Below are positions 17,201 to 25,214 of a stretch of 64,000 nucleotides of DNA, one piece after another. The notes below the pieces were generated by a model, which was given only the letters and a program-made list of their open reading frames with translations, searched no databases and was not told the DNA's origin. This stretch comes from Streptomyces sp. MUM 2J. GTDB taxonomy: Bacteria > Actinomycetota > Actinomycetes > Streptomycetales > Streptomycetaceae. Each line of letters opens with the position of its first letter. The stretch's first letter is position 1. The stretch spans positions 38,400 through 102,399 of the forward strand of contig NZ_JADWYM010000026.1 in NCBI RefSeq assembly GCF_022414535.1, read 5' to 3'. Both the position numbers and the translations under genes were made by a program.

Positions 17201-18682
17201 AAGTCGCTGCCGAAGGGCCGGGCGAAGCAGTTCAAGGAACTGAAGATCGAGGCGATCCTCGACACGCCGGTGAACATCGTCGTCACCGCCGACCCGACGC
17301 GCGGCGGTCGGCACACCCTCGGCCGCCACACGCAGCCGCAGATGGCCCCGTACTCGGCCGCCCTCGCCGTGGAGAACCTCTGGCTCGCCGCGCGGGCCGA
17401 GGGCCTGGGCGTCGGCTGGGTCAGTTTCTTCGACGAGCGCGAGATGGTCCGCGCCCTCGGCCTGCCAGAGCACCTGGAGGTCATCGCCTACCTGTGCGTC
17501 GGATACGTCGACGAGTTCCCGGACGAGCCCGAGCTGATGCAGGCGGGATGGTCCAAGCGCCGCCCGCTGTCCTGGGTCGTGCACGAGGAGACCTACGGCC
17601 GCCGCGCCCTGCCCGGAGAGGAGCCCCACGACCTGCTTGCCGAGACCGTCGCGCAGATCCGCCCGCTGGACGCCAAGGCGCTCGGCGAGGCGTGGGAGCG
17701 CCAGAAGCGCATGACCAAACCGGCCGGGGCACTCGGCATGCTGGAGATCATCTCCGCCCAGCTGTCCGGGCTGTCCCGCCAGTGCCCGCCGCCGATCCCG
17801 GAGCCCGCAGCCGTCGCGATCTTCGCGGGCGACCACGGCGTGCACGCCCAGGGCGTCACCCCCTGGCCGCAGGAGGTCACGGCCCAGATGGTGGCCAACT
17901 TCCTCGGCGGGGGAGCCGTGTGCAACGCCTTCGCCGGCCAGGTCGGCGCCGAGGTGTGCGTCGTCGACGTCGGTGTCGCCGCCGACCTCCCCGCCACCCC
18001 CGGCCTGCTGCCCCGCAAGATCCGCGGCGGCACCTCCGACATGACCACCGGCCCCGCGATGACCCGCGACGAGGCCAAGAGGGCCGTCGAGGTGGGCATC
18101 GAGACCGCCCGCGACCTGGTGGCGGCCGGGAACAAGGCGCTGCTCACCGGTGAGATGGGGATCGCGAACACCACCGCGTCCGCCGCGCTGATCTCCGTCT
18201 TCACCGGTGCCGACCCCGCCGAGGTCACCGGCCGCGGCACGGGCATCAACGACGAGACGCTGGCCCGCAAGACCGAGGTCGTGCGCCGGGCGCTCGACCT
18301 GCACAAGCCGGACCCGGCGGACCCCCTCGGGACCCTCGCGGCGCTCGGCGGCTTCGAGCACGCGGCGATGGTCGGCCTGCTGCTGGGCGGCGCGTCCCTG
18401 CGCACCCCCGTCATCCTGGACGGTGTCAGTGCCGGCGCCGCCGCCCTGGTGGCCCGGGCGATCGCCCCCGAGGTGCTGGCCGCCTGCATCGCCGGCCACC
18501 GCAGTGCCGAACCGGGCCACGTCGCGGCGCTGAACAAGCTCGGGCTGCGTCCGCTGGTCGACCTCGACCTCCGCCTCGGGGAGGGCACCGGCGCGCTGCT
18601 GGCCCTGCCGCTGGTGCAGAGCACGGCCCGGGCGATGCACGAGGTGGCGACGTTCGATTCGGCGGGCGTCACCGAGAAGTAG
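14273..18682 (+). CDS. cobT: Giant fusion: disordered Pro/Ala/Glu-rich N-terminus + BluB-type DMB synthase + CobT
   Basis: A 1469-residue protein. Residues 1-895 are low complexity, dominated by Ala, Pro, Glu, Gly and Val, with short repeats such as AVPVQE. Residues about 898-1110 form a BluB-like flavin nitroreductase domain (MRERRDIRNGFRDDPIP, APSVGHSQPWDFV, GVGWVSFF), which makes 5,6-dimethylbenzimidazole from FMNH2. Residues about 1119-1469 form CobT, which joins that base to nicotinate mononucleotide (FAGDHGVHAQGVTPWPQEVT, LTGEMGIANTTASAAL, and LRLGEGTGALL with the catalytic Glu region). The fusion makes the lower ligand of B12 in two steps. The first 895 residues have no recognisable fold. 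An in-frame GTG at 16841 with GGAG upstream could also yield a short form. Confidence 0.88.
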   Translation: MTDTGQVPGEGLPENAGTVEQPGVAAPDAHPTHLSETTAEDEELLLPGSGGAWGNEVAPPAPEPVVEAVHEPGPHELSGRDSGSVDLSGVRLPNPTPPPTAPTAPIPPITPRRPLHLGPPIPDASSSPVRSLADRGPAGVPARQPGQPVAGSEYLDVPPTRQAAPQGAAPWTPAQAPVAAGEAAAQTAGPQAAARASHPEPSGAAQAAVARLTTEAAAAATQTTVPAAPDQPAPAGTEPAAYAAAGNGTPAAPADAAPQQQAAGNPDGAGAGEPGESAPTAHAAAPAPVAEAALPVDGAVVPAAGPGEPQPAEGGADAVTREVGRDTPPTDGALPGTGDPQAPGAPAATSAPGAEETAAETAVTAADGVPAAPETQPPAEAAVPVQEAVPVQEAVPVQAAVPAQGAVPGAETVPAAEPVPAPEGAFGADVPVAPTVGEAHAAPAAEPGVPDGAGAPAEAEAVAGAEPVPEGAPVPDAAAVPGAAPGPEAAPVSAADPADVSVTPSEEAAEPGAAPAAVPVAPEGESTPAQTAPLPAREETPASEAPASGAPAAGPLAPEAPAPQAGAPEVVVPETLAPEAVAPETVAPDAPAPVAVAPQESPAGDQRPRTPTTPEAAPGTGTAQQFPPAPVPGPEAVAGAPSAEPGQPATAPVPEAAPDQVPDTAPASAPDAAQRAPEPAAEQGAPQAPEPMAAQASAEVEQPLGAPAPLPQPAESVQPQDTQPMPDAPPGLDPQFPQGPAVAQPGATETSGDDLAARIVEAARSADTTAGQPAAVVPPHGHPLSARTGPEQPIGQFVPVEGSVPTAPHLAPTPPHPLTLPVEHHQAPEPGAGAVPAPRGADAAGPAPEPGPGADVVQQAEDLPTTAADQEDHADQAEAGQPATAADVPQSAGPAAPGYDEAEREAVLKVMRERRDIRNGFRDDPIPHDVLLRVLEAAHHAPSVGHSQPWDFVVIRSAETRRAMHELAMRQREAYAKSLPKGRAKQFKELKIEAILDTPVNIVVTADPTRGGRHTLGRHTQPQMAPYSAALAVENLWLAARAEGLGVGWVSFFDEREMVRALGLPEHLEVIAYLCVGYVDEFPDEPELMQAGWSKRRPLSWVVHEETYGRRALPGEEPHDLLAETVAQIRPLDAKALGEAWERQKRMTKPAGALGMLEIISAQLSGLSRQCPPPIPEPAAVAIFAGDHGVHAQGVTPWPQEVTAQMVANFLGGGAVCNAFAGQVGAEVCVVDVGVAADLPATPGLLPRKIRGGTSDMTTGPAMTRDEAKRAVEVGIETARDLVAAGNKALLTGEMGIANTTASAALISVFTGADPAEVTGRGTGINDETLARKTEVVRRALDLHKPDPADPLGTLAALGGFEHAAMVGLLLGGASLRTPVILDGVSAGAAALVARAIAPEVLAACIAGHRSAEPGHVAALNKLGLRPLVDLDLRLGEGTGALLALPLVQSTARAMHEVATFDSAGVTEK
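15416..15487 (+). repeat. 18-bp tandem repeats inside the disordered N-terminus
   Basis: The 18-mer beginning GCCGTGCCCGTGCAGG is repeated at 15416, 15434 and 15452, with a diverged copy at 15470, encoding AVPVQE repeats. Such arrays can change length by slippage without breaking the frame, because the unit is a multiple of three. Confidence 0.8.
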
Positions 18683-18845
18683 CGGGCGTCACCGAGGAGT
18701 AGGCGCGACAGCGGGGGTGGTCCGGTGCCCAGCAGCCGGACCACCCGTGCCGACTGCCCCGCCCACCGCTAAAATCCGCACGTCAGGGCCCGCTCCGGAG
18801 CTGCAGCGCGCCCCCACCGCACCGCTGTACGAGGAGCCGCACCTC

Positions 18846-20078
18846 ATGGCCGAACACCCCGCGTACCCCGTAGGCCTCCGCCTCACCGGCCGCACAGTGG
18901 TCGTCCTCGGCGGCGGCCAGGTCGCCCAGCGCCGCCTTCCGGCCCTGATCGCGGCAGGCGCGGAGATCCTCCTCGTCTCCCCCGAGGCGACGCCCTCGGT
19001 GGAGGCGATGGCGGACGCCGGCGAGATCACCTGGGCGCGGCGCCCGTACGCCGAGGGCGACCTGGCCGACGCCTGGTACGCCCTGATCGCCACCAGCGAC
19101 ACCGAGGCGAACGTCCGCGCCTCCGCCGAGGCGGAGCGGCACCGCGTCTGGTGCGTGCGCTCCGACGACGCCGACGCCGCCACCGCCTGGACCCCGGCGA
19201 CGGGGCACAGCGAGGGCGTCACCGTCGCCGTGCTGACCACGGACGTCAGGGGCCGTGACCCCCGGCACACCGCCGCCGTCCGCGACGCGGTGGTGGAGGG
19301 CCTGCGCGACGGCACTCTCGTCGCCCCGCACCACCGCACCCGGACCCCCGGCGTGGCGCTCGTGGGCGGCGGACCCGGCGACCCGGACCTGATCACCGTC
19401 CGCGGGCGCCGCCTGCTCGCCGAGGCGGACGTCGTCATCGCCGACCGCCTGGGCCCGCGCGACCTGCTCGCGGAGCTGCCCCCGCACGTCGAGGTGATCG
19501 ACGCCGCGAAGATTCCCTACGGCCGCTTCATGGCCCAGGAGGCCATCAACAACGCGCTGATCGAGCATGCCAGGCAGGGCAAGTCCGTCGTCCGGCTCAA
19601 GGGCGGCGACCCCTACGTCTTCGGCCGCGGCATGGAGGAGTTGCAGGCCCTCGCGGAAGCGGGCATCCCCTGCACGGTCGTCCCCGGCATCTCCAGTTCC
19701 ATCTCGGTCCCCGGTGCGGCGGGCATCCCGGTCACGCACCGCGGCGTCGCCCACGAGTTCACCGTCGTCAGCGGCCACGTCGCCCCCGGCGACGAGCGTT
19801 CCCTCGTCGACTGGCCGTCCCTGGCCAGGCTGACCGGCACGCTCGTGATCCTCATGGGCGTCGACAAGATAGGGCGGATCGCCGAGACGCTCGTCGCGCA
19901 CGGCAAGTCCCCCGACACCCCCGTCGCGCTGGTCCAGGAGGGCACCACGGTCGCCCAGCGCCGGGTCGACGCCACGCTCGCCACGGTCGAGCAGGCCGTG
20001 CGCGCCGAGGACGTCAAGCCACCGGCGGTCATCGTCGTCGGCGAGGTCGTCGCCGTGGGCCCGCGGCCCGCCGCGTGA
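18846..20078 (+). CDS. cobA: Uroporphyrinogen-III C-methyltransferase fused to precorrin-2 dehydrogenase (CysG-like)
   Basis: A 410-residue bifunctional tetrapyrrole enzyme. Residues about 8-150 resemble the CysG N-terminal NAD-dependent dehydrogenase (TVVVLGGGQVAQRRLPALI, then LIATSDTEANV). Residues about 165-410 are the SAM-dependent methylase (VALVGGGPGDPDLITVRG, VVRLKGGDPYVFGRG, VVPGISSSISVPGAAGIP, THRG). It makes precorrin-2, and probably sirohydrochlorin, feeding siroheme and B12. ATG 18846 follows ACGAGGAGCC, a good ribosome site; the earlier in-frame GTG at 18717 lacks one. Its 3' end overlaps the widest possible start of the next gene. Confidence 0.92.
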   Translation: MAEHPAYPVGLRLTGRTVVVLGGGQVAQRRLPALIAAGAEILLVSPEATPSVEAMADAGEITWARRPYAEGDLADAWYALIATSDTEANVRASAEAERHRVWCVRSDDADAATAWTPATGHSEGVTVAVLTTDVRGRDPRHTAAVRDAVVEGLRDGTLVAPHHRTRTPGVALVGGGPGDPDLITVRGRRLLAEADVVIADRLGPRDLLAELPPHVEVIDAAKIPYGRFMAQEAINNALIEHARQGKSVVRLKGGDPYVFGRGMEELQALAEAGIPCTVVPGISSSISVPGAAGIPVTHRGVAHEFTVVSGHVAPGDERSLVDWPSLARLTGTLVILMGVDKIGRIAETLVAHGKSPDTPVALVQEGTTVAQRRVDATLATVEQAVRAEDVKPPAVIVVGEVVAVGPRPAA

Positions 20079-20143
20079 CCGAAGACGGCCGGAGAGACCG
20101 TGCCGCGCCGCCGGCACCGCACCCAGACGAGGCAGTGACACCC

Positions 20144-20962
20144 GTGGCCGAGCCCATCACCATCGACGACCCGGACGACCCGCGCCTGCGCGACTACACC
20201 GGTCTCACCGACGTCGAGCTGCGTCGCAGGCGCGAGCCGGCCGAGGGCCTGTTCATCGCCGAGGGCGAGAAGGTCATCAGGCGGGCCAGGGACGCCGGCT
20301 ACGCCATGCGCTCGATGCTGCTGTCGGCCAAGTGGATCGACACCATGCGCGACGTCATCGACGAGCTGCCGGCACCCGTGTACACGGTCGCCCCGGAACT
20401 CGCCGAGCGCGTCACCGGCTACCACGTGCATCGCGGCGCGCTCGCCTCCATGCAGCGCCGCCCGCTCCCGGCCGCCCGCGATCTGCTGGGGTCCGCCCGC
20501 CGGGTGGCGATCATGGAGTCGGTCAACGACCACACCAACATCGGCGCGATCTTCCGTTCGGCCGCGGCCCTCGGCATGGACGCCGTCCTGCTCTCCCCGG
20601 ACTGCGCGGACCCGCTCTACCGCCGCAGTGTCAAGGTGTCCATGGGGGCGGTCTTCTCCGTGCCCTACGCGCGCCTCGACGTCTGGCCCGGCGGCCTGGA
20701 GCCGGTCCGCGCGGCCGGCTTCACACTGCTCGCCCTCACCCCCGACGAGCGGGCCGCGACCCTCGACGAGGTGGCCCCCCACCGCATGGACCGGGTCGCC
20801 CTGATGCTGGGCGCCGAGGGCGACGGCCTGTCCCGGCGGGCCCTGGCCGCGGCGGACGACCGGGTCCGCATCCCGATGGCCCACGGCGTCGACTCGCTCA
20901 ACGTGGGCGCGGCGGCAGCGGTCGCCTTCTACGCGGTGGCGACGGGGCGCCCCACCGCCTGA
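20144..20962 (+). CDS. TrmH/SpoU-family RNA 2'-O-methyltransferase
   Basis: A 272-residue SPOUT methylase, expected to methylate a ribose 2'-OH of rRNA or tRNA. The three SpoU motifs are readable: NDHTNIGAIFRSAAALGMDA, LMLGAEGDGLSRRAL and SLNVGAAAAVAFYA. An N-terminal substrate-binding part precedes them (RRREPAEGLFIAEGEKVIRRA). I use GTG 20144, which gives the common MAEPITIDDPDDPRL start. GTG 20075 is also possible because it overlaps the upstream stop as GTGA, which would add 23 low-complexity residues. The RNA target is not predictable. Confidence 0.88.
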   Translation: MAEPITIDDPDDPRLRDYTGLTDVELRRRREPAEGLFIAEGEKVIRRARDAGYAMRSMLLSAKWIDTMRDVIDELPAPVYTVAPELAERVTGYHVHRGALASMQRRPLPAARDLLGSARRVAIMESVNDHTNIGAIFRSAAALGMDAVLLSPDCADPLYRRSVKVSMGAVFSVPYARLDVWPGGLEPVRAAGFTLLALTPDERAATLDEVAPHRMDRVALMLGAEGDGLSRRALAAADDRVRIPMAHGVDSLNVGAAAAVAFYAVATGRPTA

Positions 20963-21082
20963 GCCGGGCACCGAGCCCCAGGAGCCCCGCCGCCCGCTGT
21001 CCCCCGGGGATCTTCAGGGGGTTTCGCCGTCCGGAGCCGAGAGCGGGCCCGAAGGGCTCCGCCGTCCGGTCCGGGGGCGGCC

Positions 21083-22534
21083 TCAGGGGTTCCGCCCGGC
21101 TCCGGGCAGCAACCCGGGCCCGGCCTCCGGCCGACGGCCACCGTCCGCCGGGGGCGGACGGCCGGGATCGACCTGCACCCGACGTCCGGAGCCGGGGGCG
21201 ACGCCGTCGCCCCCGCCGAGACCGCGCGCGGGCCCCTGACAGCCCTGCACCACGGCGATGCCGAGCGCGACCAGCAGGGTCACCACGACGAACACGAACA
21301 GGCGCTGACGCAGCAGCCGCGGGTTGGCGGGCCGCAGCCCGGTCCCCGTGCCGCGCGGTGCCGGGCGTCCGGCGCCACTGCGCGGCGCCGGACGGCTCCC
21401 CGAACGCGGGCCGCCGCGGGACGGGACGGGAGCCGACCGCGCACCCGGCCGGGACGAGGGGCCGCCGCCCCGCCTGGCACCGGACCCGCCGCGGGTGCCG
21501 CCCCCGGTGCCGCCGCGCGACGGCACACCGCCGCGGGCCGCGCCCGCCCGTGAACCGGTCGTGCCCCGGGGCGGCGGGGTTCCGGCGCCGCCCGGCTGGG
21601 TGCGGCGCTGGGTACGCTCGGGGTAACTGCCGTCGGTGAGCCGCCCGGTGGTCCGCTCCGCCTCCCCGGTCCGCGGTGTGGGCGGGCGCACGTCCGCCAC
21701 TCCGTGGTGGGCCTCGCGGGTCGCGATCTCCTTCAGCCGCAACGACAGTTCGAGGGTGCTGGGCCGTTCCTCGGGGTCCTTCGCCAGGCACGTCCGGACC
21801 AGCGGTGCGAGCGCGTCCGGCACGCCGTGCAACTGCGGCTCCTCGTGCACCACGCGATACAGCATCACCTCGGAACTGCCGTGCCCGAACGGCGAGTCGG
21901 CCATGGAGGCGTACGCGAGCGTGGCACCGAGCGAGAAGACGTCCGTGGCCGGGGTGACCGCGGCTCCGCGCACCTGCTCGGGAGCGAGGAAGCCGGGGGA
22001 GCCCACCGCGGTTCCCACGTGGGTGAGTGTGGAGGCGCCGGTCGCCCAGGCGATGCCGAAGTCGATGATCCGCGGCCCCTTGGGGGACAGCAGGATGTTG
22101 GACGGCTTCAGGTCGCGGTGCACGACGCCGGCCTCGTGCACCGCGACGAGCCCCTCGGACAGGGCGGCCCCGACGGCGGCGACGTCGGCGGCCCCCAGCG
22201 GGCCCTCCGCGGCGACCTTGTCGTGCAGGGACGGACCGGGCACGTACTGCGTGGCGAACCAGGGCCGCTCCGCGTCGAGATCGGCGGCGACGAGGCGCGC
22301 CGTGCAGCCCCCGCGGATCCGCCGTGCGGCGGACACCTCCCGCGCGAACCGCGACCGGAACTCCTGGTCCTCCGCGAGATCGGGCCGGATCACCTTCAGG
22401 GCGACCCGCTGCCCCTTCTTGTCGGAGCCCAGGTAGACGACACCCATGCCGCCCGCGCCGAGCCGCCGGTGAAGCCTGAACGAGCCGACGACGCGCGGGT
22501 CCTCGCGCCTCAGGCGCATCATCGCCATGTTCAT
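21083..22534 (-). CDS. Membrane-anchored Ser/Thr protein kinase (PknB-like)
   Basis: About 483 residues. The N-terminal Hanks-type kinase domain (about 15-280) has the glycine loop LGAGGMGVVYLG, Lys47 in VALKVIRP, the catalytic loop HRDLKPSN (Asp141), DFG at 158-160, and an APE-type motif (LAPEQV). It is followed by about 130 residues rich in Arg, Gly, Pro and Ser, one membrane helix at about 405-430 (RLFVFVVVTLLVALGIAVV) and a short, Gly/Pro-rich outer tail without PASTA repeats. It should phosphorylate cytoplasmic targets. The start is uncertain: ATG 22534, 22528 or the upstream 22564. Confidence 0.9.
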   Translation of the reverse strand: MNMAMMRLRREDPRVVGSFRLHRRLGAGGMGVVYLGSDKKGQRVALKVIRPDLAEDQEFRSRFAREVSAARRIRGGCTARLVAADLDAERPWFATQYVPGPSLHDKVAAEGPLGAADVAAVGAALSEGLVAVHEAGVVHRDLKPSNILLSPKGPRIIDFGIAWATGASTLTHVGTAVGSPGFLAPEQVRGAAVTPATDVFSLGATLAYASMADSPFGHGSSEVMLYRVVHEEPQLHGVPDALAPLVRTCLAKDPEERPSTLELSLRLKEIATREAHHGVADVRPPTPRTGEAERTTGRLTDGSYPERTQRRTQPGGAGTPPPRGTTGSRAGAARGGVPSRGGTGGGTRGGSGARRGGGPSSRPGARSAPVPSRGGPRSGSRPAPRSGAGRPAPRGTGTGLRPANPRLLRQRLFVFVVVTLLVALGIAVVQGCQGPARGLGGGDGVAPGSGRRVQVDPGRPPPADGGRRPEAGPGLLPGAGRNP

Positions 22535-23188
22535 CCCCGCTGCCCGGTCCGTGTGACGTGCCACAGCTTACGAGTCCCCGGCCGCTCGCGCGCAGAGGCC
22601 GCGCCCTCTCGTCCGGATCGGTTACCGAGGCGCGGCAGGAGACTTGAAGAGGGGTCAGCAAGTCGGCGAACAGGCGGGCAGGGGCCGGCCCCGCCCCTCA
22701 ACCGCCCTTCGGCATGCCGGGGTTGGACCGGCGCGGGACGACCGTGCGATGGGTGGCCGGGTGACCGGGGATGCGACGCGGACCCGGGATGCCGGGCCCG
22801 GCGGGGCGGTGCCCGGGGCGGCGCCGCGGGGGCGCCGGGCCGCCGCGCACGTGAGCGAGATCACTCGAAGCGGCCGAGCCGGTCGTGCCGCCCGGCACGC
22901 TCCCGGGACCGGACCCGGGAGGAGCGGTACGTAGGCGCCGGCGGAGGGGCGGGACCGCGCGTCCCGTCCGGGTCGACCCCGAGGCCTGGTCCCCCCGTCT
23001 CCACCCAGGGGAGTACGCCGCCGGTGGCGGCTCATCCTCCGGGAGGCCAGGCAATCGGTACGAAGGCATGACGACCGGCCCCCGCCGCGGACCTAGATTT
23101 GAGGTCGAGCAGCGGGTGGAGCACTCGTCCCCCGAGGTCCGGCACCCGCCGCTCCCGACGACAACCGGAAACGGTCAGGAGAGGGACC
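22535..23188. other. Gene-free region between the kinase and the next small gene
   Basis: These 654 bases have open frames on both strands, but their products are Arg/Pro/Gly-rich shadows without a recognisable domain. They hold the kinase promoter at the left and the promoter of the small membrane-protein gene at the right. Hairpins occur at about 22676-22698 (GGGCAGGGGCC with GGCCCCGCCC) and at 22900-22921 (CTCCCGGG, six-base loop, CCCGGGAG). I see no RNA gene. Confidence 0.4.
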
Positions 23189-23386
23189 ATGGCCCACACG
23201 GCACCGCGGAGCACGCTCCGCCGGCCGGGACGCGCGGCGTTCCGCCCCCGCCGTACGGGCCGTCGCCACCCTGTGGTGGCGACCGCGATGGTCCTGCCCC
23301 TGGCGGCCCTGCTCGTGTACGCCTTCGGCGGCTGGGAGGCAGTGGTCACACAGGCGTCGTCCGTGGGTGTGATGCTGGGGCGCTGA
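23189..23386 (+). CDS. Small membrane protein (65 residues), hypothetical
   Basis: A 65-codon gene with a very strong ribosome site (AGGAGAGGGACC) directly before ATG 23189. The first 28 residues are highly basic (Arg-rich, including RRPGRAAFRPRRTGRR). A single hydrophobic segment follows (VVATAMVLPLAALLVYAFGGW), then a short tail. This layout suggests a small protein with the N-terminus inside and one transmembrane helix. No family or function was recognised. It is flanked by non-coding DNA and ends before a strong hairpin at 23475-23506. Confidence 0.65.
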   Translation: MAHTAPRSTLRRPGRAAFRPRRTGRRHPVVATAMVLPLAALLVYAFGGWEAVVTQASSVGVMLGR

Positions 23387-23474
23387 GCGGCGACCCCAGG
23401 CCCGGAAGAGCGGTCCGGGCGGGGACATCCACCCATGAAACCCCGTGGGGACGGGGGTGCGGCGGACGGCAAGG

Positions 23475-23506
23475 ATGCCGGCGCAGCTGGGGAGCTGCGC
23501 CGGCAT
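23475..23506 (+). terminator. Terminator hairpin after the small membrane-protein gene
   Basis: Perfect 14-bp stem (ATGCCGGCGCAGCT, 23475-23488, with 23493-23506), loop GGGG. It lies 89 bases after the stop at 23386 and before the APH-like gene. Confidence 0.7.
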
Positions 23507-23658
23507 TGCTCCGTGCCCGGCGGCTCCGTGCCACATGTCTGCGCTGTCCACAAGACCTGCGGGGCCCGCCCCACGCGGTGTCCCGACGCGCGCCCCGCAC
23601 CCCGCACCCGCAACCCCGTACCCTCACCCCCAAGCCCCCGCCGCCCCGCAGAGGACCC

Positions 23659-24594
23659 ATGCCCCCAGAGCTCCTCCCCGCCCTCGCCGCCCGGGCCAGG
23701 AGCGCGGCCCACTTTGACGGTGCGCCCTGCGTCCGGTGCCGACCGCCCGTCACCCTCGCCGACCGCCCTGACGCCGCCGTCGTCCGCCACGCCGGCGCCG
23801 TCGCCAAGGCGCACGCCCCCGGTACCGACCCCGCCGAGCTCGCCGCCCGCCTCGCCACGGCCGCGCGGCTGCCGGGCATCCTGCTGCCCCCGTGCGGCCC
23901 GGACCCCGCCGACGTCAACGGCCGCCTCGTGACCTGCTGGCCCTACGGCGCCCCCGTGGACCCCGAGGACCCGGACGCGGCCCCCTGGGAGGCCGCCGCC
24001 ACCCTCCTCGCCCGACTGCACCGCACGCAGCCCCCGCCCGGCCTGCCCCCCATGCGCGGCCCGGCCAGGGCGGCACGGGCGGTCGCCCGTCTCGAAGCCG
24101 CCGCCGGCCGGGGCAGCGCGGGCCGGGTCCCGGCCCGCGCCGTCCTGCACGCCTGGTCCGTCCTTCCCGCGTGGGCCCGCGCCGAGGGACCCGCGCCCGG
24201 GCGCGCCTCCCTGTGCCACGGCGATCTCCACCTCGGCCAGTTGGTGCGCCACCCCGCCCCGGACGGCCCCTGGCTGCTGATCGACGTCGACGACCTCGGT
24301 CTCGGCGCGCCCGCCTGGGACCTGGCCCGTCCGGCGGCCTGGTTCGCCTGCGGCCTGCTGCCGCCCGACGAGTGGAACCGGTTCCTGACCGCCTACCGCG
24401 AGGCCGGCGGACCGGCGGTCCCCGCGGACGGCGATCCCTGGCCCGCCCTGGACGTTCCGGCGCGCGCCCTCACCGTGCAGGGCGCCGCCCGGGCGCTCGT
24501 CAGGGCCGCCGAGGGGCGCCGCCCGCCGGACGAGGTGGAGGAGGCCCTGGTGGACGCCTGCGCCCGCATGAGGTCGGCCCCCCTCGGCAGTTGA
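23659..24594 (+). CDS. Aminoglycoside phosphotransferase (APH)-fold kinase
   Basis: A 311-residue protein with the C-lobe signatures of the APH/choline-kinase fold. The catalytic loop is CHGDLHLGQL (His187, Asp189) and the metal-binding loop LIDVDDLGLG follows about 20 residues later. In the loop the usual Asn is replaced by Gln, as is also seen in maltokinase-type enzymes. The N-lobe is short and Ala/Pro-rich. ATG 23659 follows GCAGAGGACC. Possible substrates include aminoglycosides, sugars or small alcohols; nothing in the context identifies one. A zinc-ribbon gene follows 94 bp later. Confidence 0.8.
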   Translation: MPPELLPALAARARSAAHFDGAPCVRCRPPVTLADRPDAAVVRHAGAVAKAHAPGTDPAELAARLATAARLPGILLPPCGPDPADVNGRLVTCWPYGAPVDPEDPDAAPWEAAATLLARLHRTQPPPGLPPMRGPARAARAVARLEAAAGRGSAGRVPARAVLHAWSVLPAWARAEGPAPGRASLCHGDLHLGQLVRHPAPDGPWLLIDVDDLGLGAPAWDLARPAAWFACGLLPPDEWNRFLTAYREAGGPAVPADGDPWPALDVPARALTVQGAARALVRAAEGRRPPDEVEEALVDACARMRSAPLGS

Positions 24595-24688
24595 CCCCGA
24601 ACTTCCCCGACGTAGGGTGCAACCGACCGGGGCCGGACGGAGTCTGTCCCGGGGACAGCGAAGCCGGAGCGAGGAGTTGAGCCGAACC

Positions 24689-24973
24689 ATGCAGTGTCCG
24701 AAGTGCCACGCGCCGATGCACACCTTCACCCGCAGCGGGGTGCAGATCGAGCAGTGCAGCAACTGCCGCGGGATCTTCCTGGACTACGGCGAACTGGAGG
24801 CGCTGACCCGCCTGGAGTCGCAGTACGCGCAGCCGGCCCCGCCCCCGCCCGCCGCGCCGCAGGCGTACCCGCCCGCCCCGGCCTGGGGCACGCCGCACCA
24901 CGGAGGTCACCACGGTGGTCACTACGGGCACCGCCGTCACAAGGGCTTCGGCCGGATGCTGTTCTCCAGCTGA
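24689..24973 (+). CDS. TFIIB-type zinc-ribbon protein
   Basis: A 94-residue protein. Residues 1-35 form a zinc ribbon with CPKC (Cys3, Cys6) and CSNC (Cys23, Cys26), then the typical GIFLDYGELEALTRLE. The middle is Pro/Ala-rich and the tail is rich in His and Gly (HHGGHHGGHYGHRRHKG), which could also bind metal. GAGGAG lies about 12 bases before ATG 24689. The family is common in bacteria but its role is not established. It is transcribed towards, and separated by a strong terminator from, the tRNA operon. Confidence 0.82.
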   Translation: MQCPKCHAPMHTFTRSGVQIEQCSNCRGIFLDYGELEALTRLESQYAQPAPPPPAAPQAYPPAPAWGTPHHGGHHGGHYGHRRHKGFGRMLFSS

Positions 24974-24983
24974 CCACACACGA

Positions 24984-25018
24984 CGGAGCCCCGGCCGTTC
25001 GAGACGGCCGGGGCTCCG
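24984..25018. terminator. Bidirectional terminator between the zinc-ribbon gene and the tRNA operon
   Basis: 15-bp perfect stem (CGGAGCCCCGGCCGT, 24984-24998, with 25004-25018), loop TCGAG. It lies 11 bases after the zinc-ribbon stop and just beyond the 3' end of the last tRNA of the minus-strand operon, so it can serve both. Confidence 0.8.
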
Positions 25019-25024
25019 GGCGGT

Positions 25025-25095
25025 GGACGATACTGGGATTGAACCAGTGACCTCTTCCGTGTCAGGGAAGCGCTCTCCCGCTGAGCTAATCGTCC
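25025..25095 (-). tRNA. tRNA-Val(GAC), copy 3 of the operon
   Basis: 71-nt cloverleaf on the minus strand. The acceptor stem is GGACGAT/ATCGTCC, the anticodon loop CTGACAC (anticodon GAC), and the T-loop TTCAATC. No CCA is encoded. It is the last gene of the operon before the terminator. Confidence 0.95.
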
Positions 25096-25123
25096 TCACT
25101 GTGACTCCGTGGTCACAGGGCGT

Positions 25124-25194
25124 GCGCGATACTGGGATTGAACCAGTGACCTCTTCCGTGTCAGGGAAGCGCTCTCCCGCTGAGCTAATCGCGC
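25124..25194 (-). tRNA. tRNA-Val(GAC), copy 2 of the operon
   Basis: 71-nt tRNA with the same body as its neighbours, but with acceptor stem GCGCGAT/ATCGCGC. Both strands of the stem differ from the flanking copies in a compensating way, so pairing is kept. Anticodon GAC. Confidence 0.95.
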
Positions 25195-25214
25195 GGGGGA
25201 TCCGAAGATCCAGT

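Noticed and set aside
14198..18640. A 1480-codon open frame antisense to the BluB-CobT gene
   Set aside because: It is a G/C-bias shadow. The sense strand encodes clear BluB and CobT domains, while the antisense product is Gly/Arg-rich with no domain or ribosome site.
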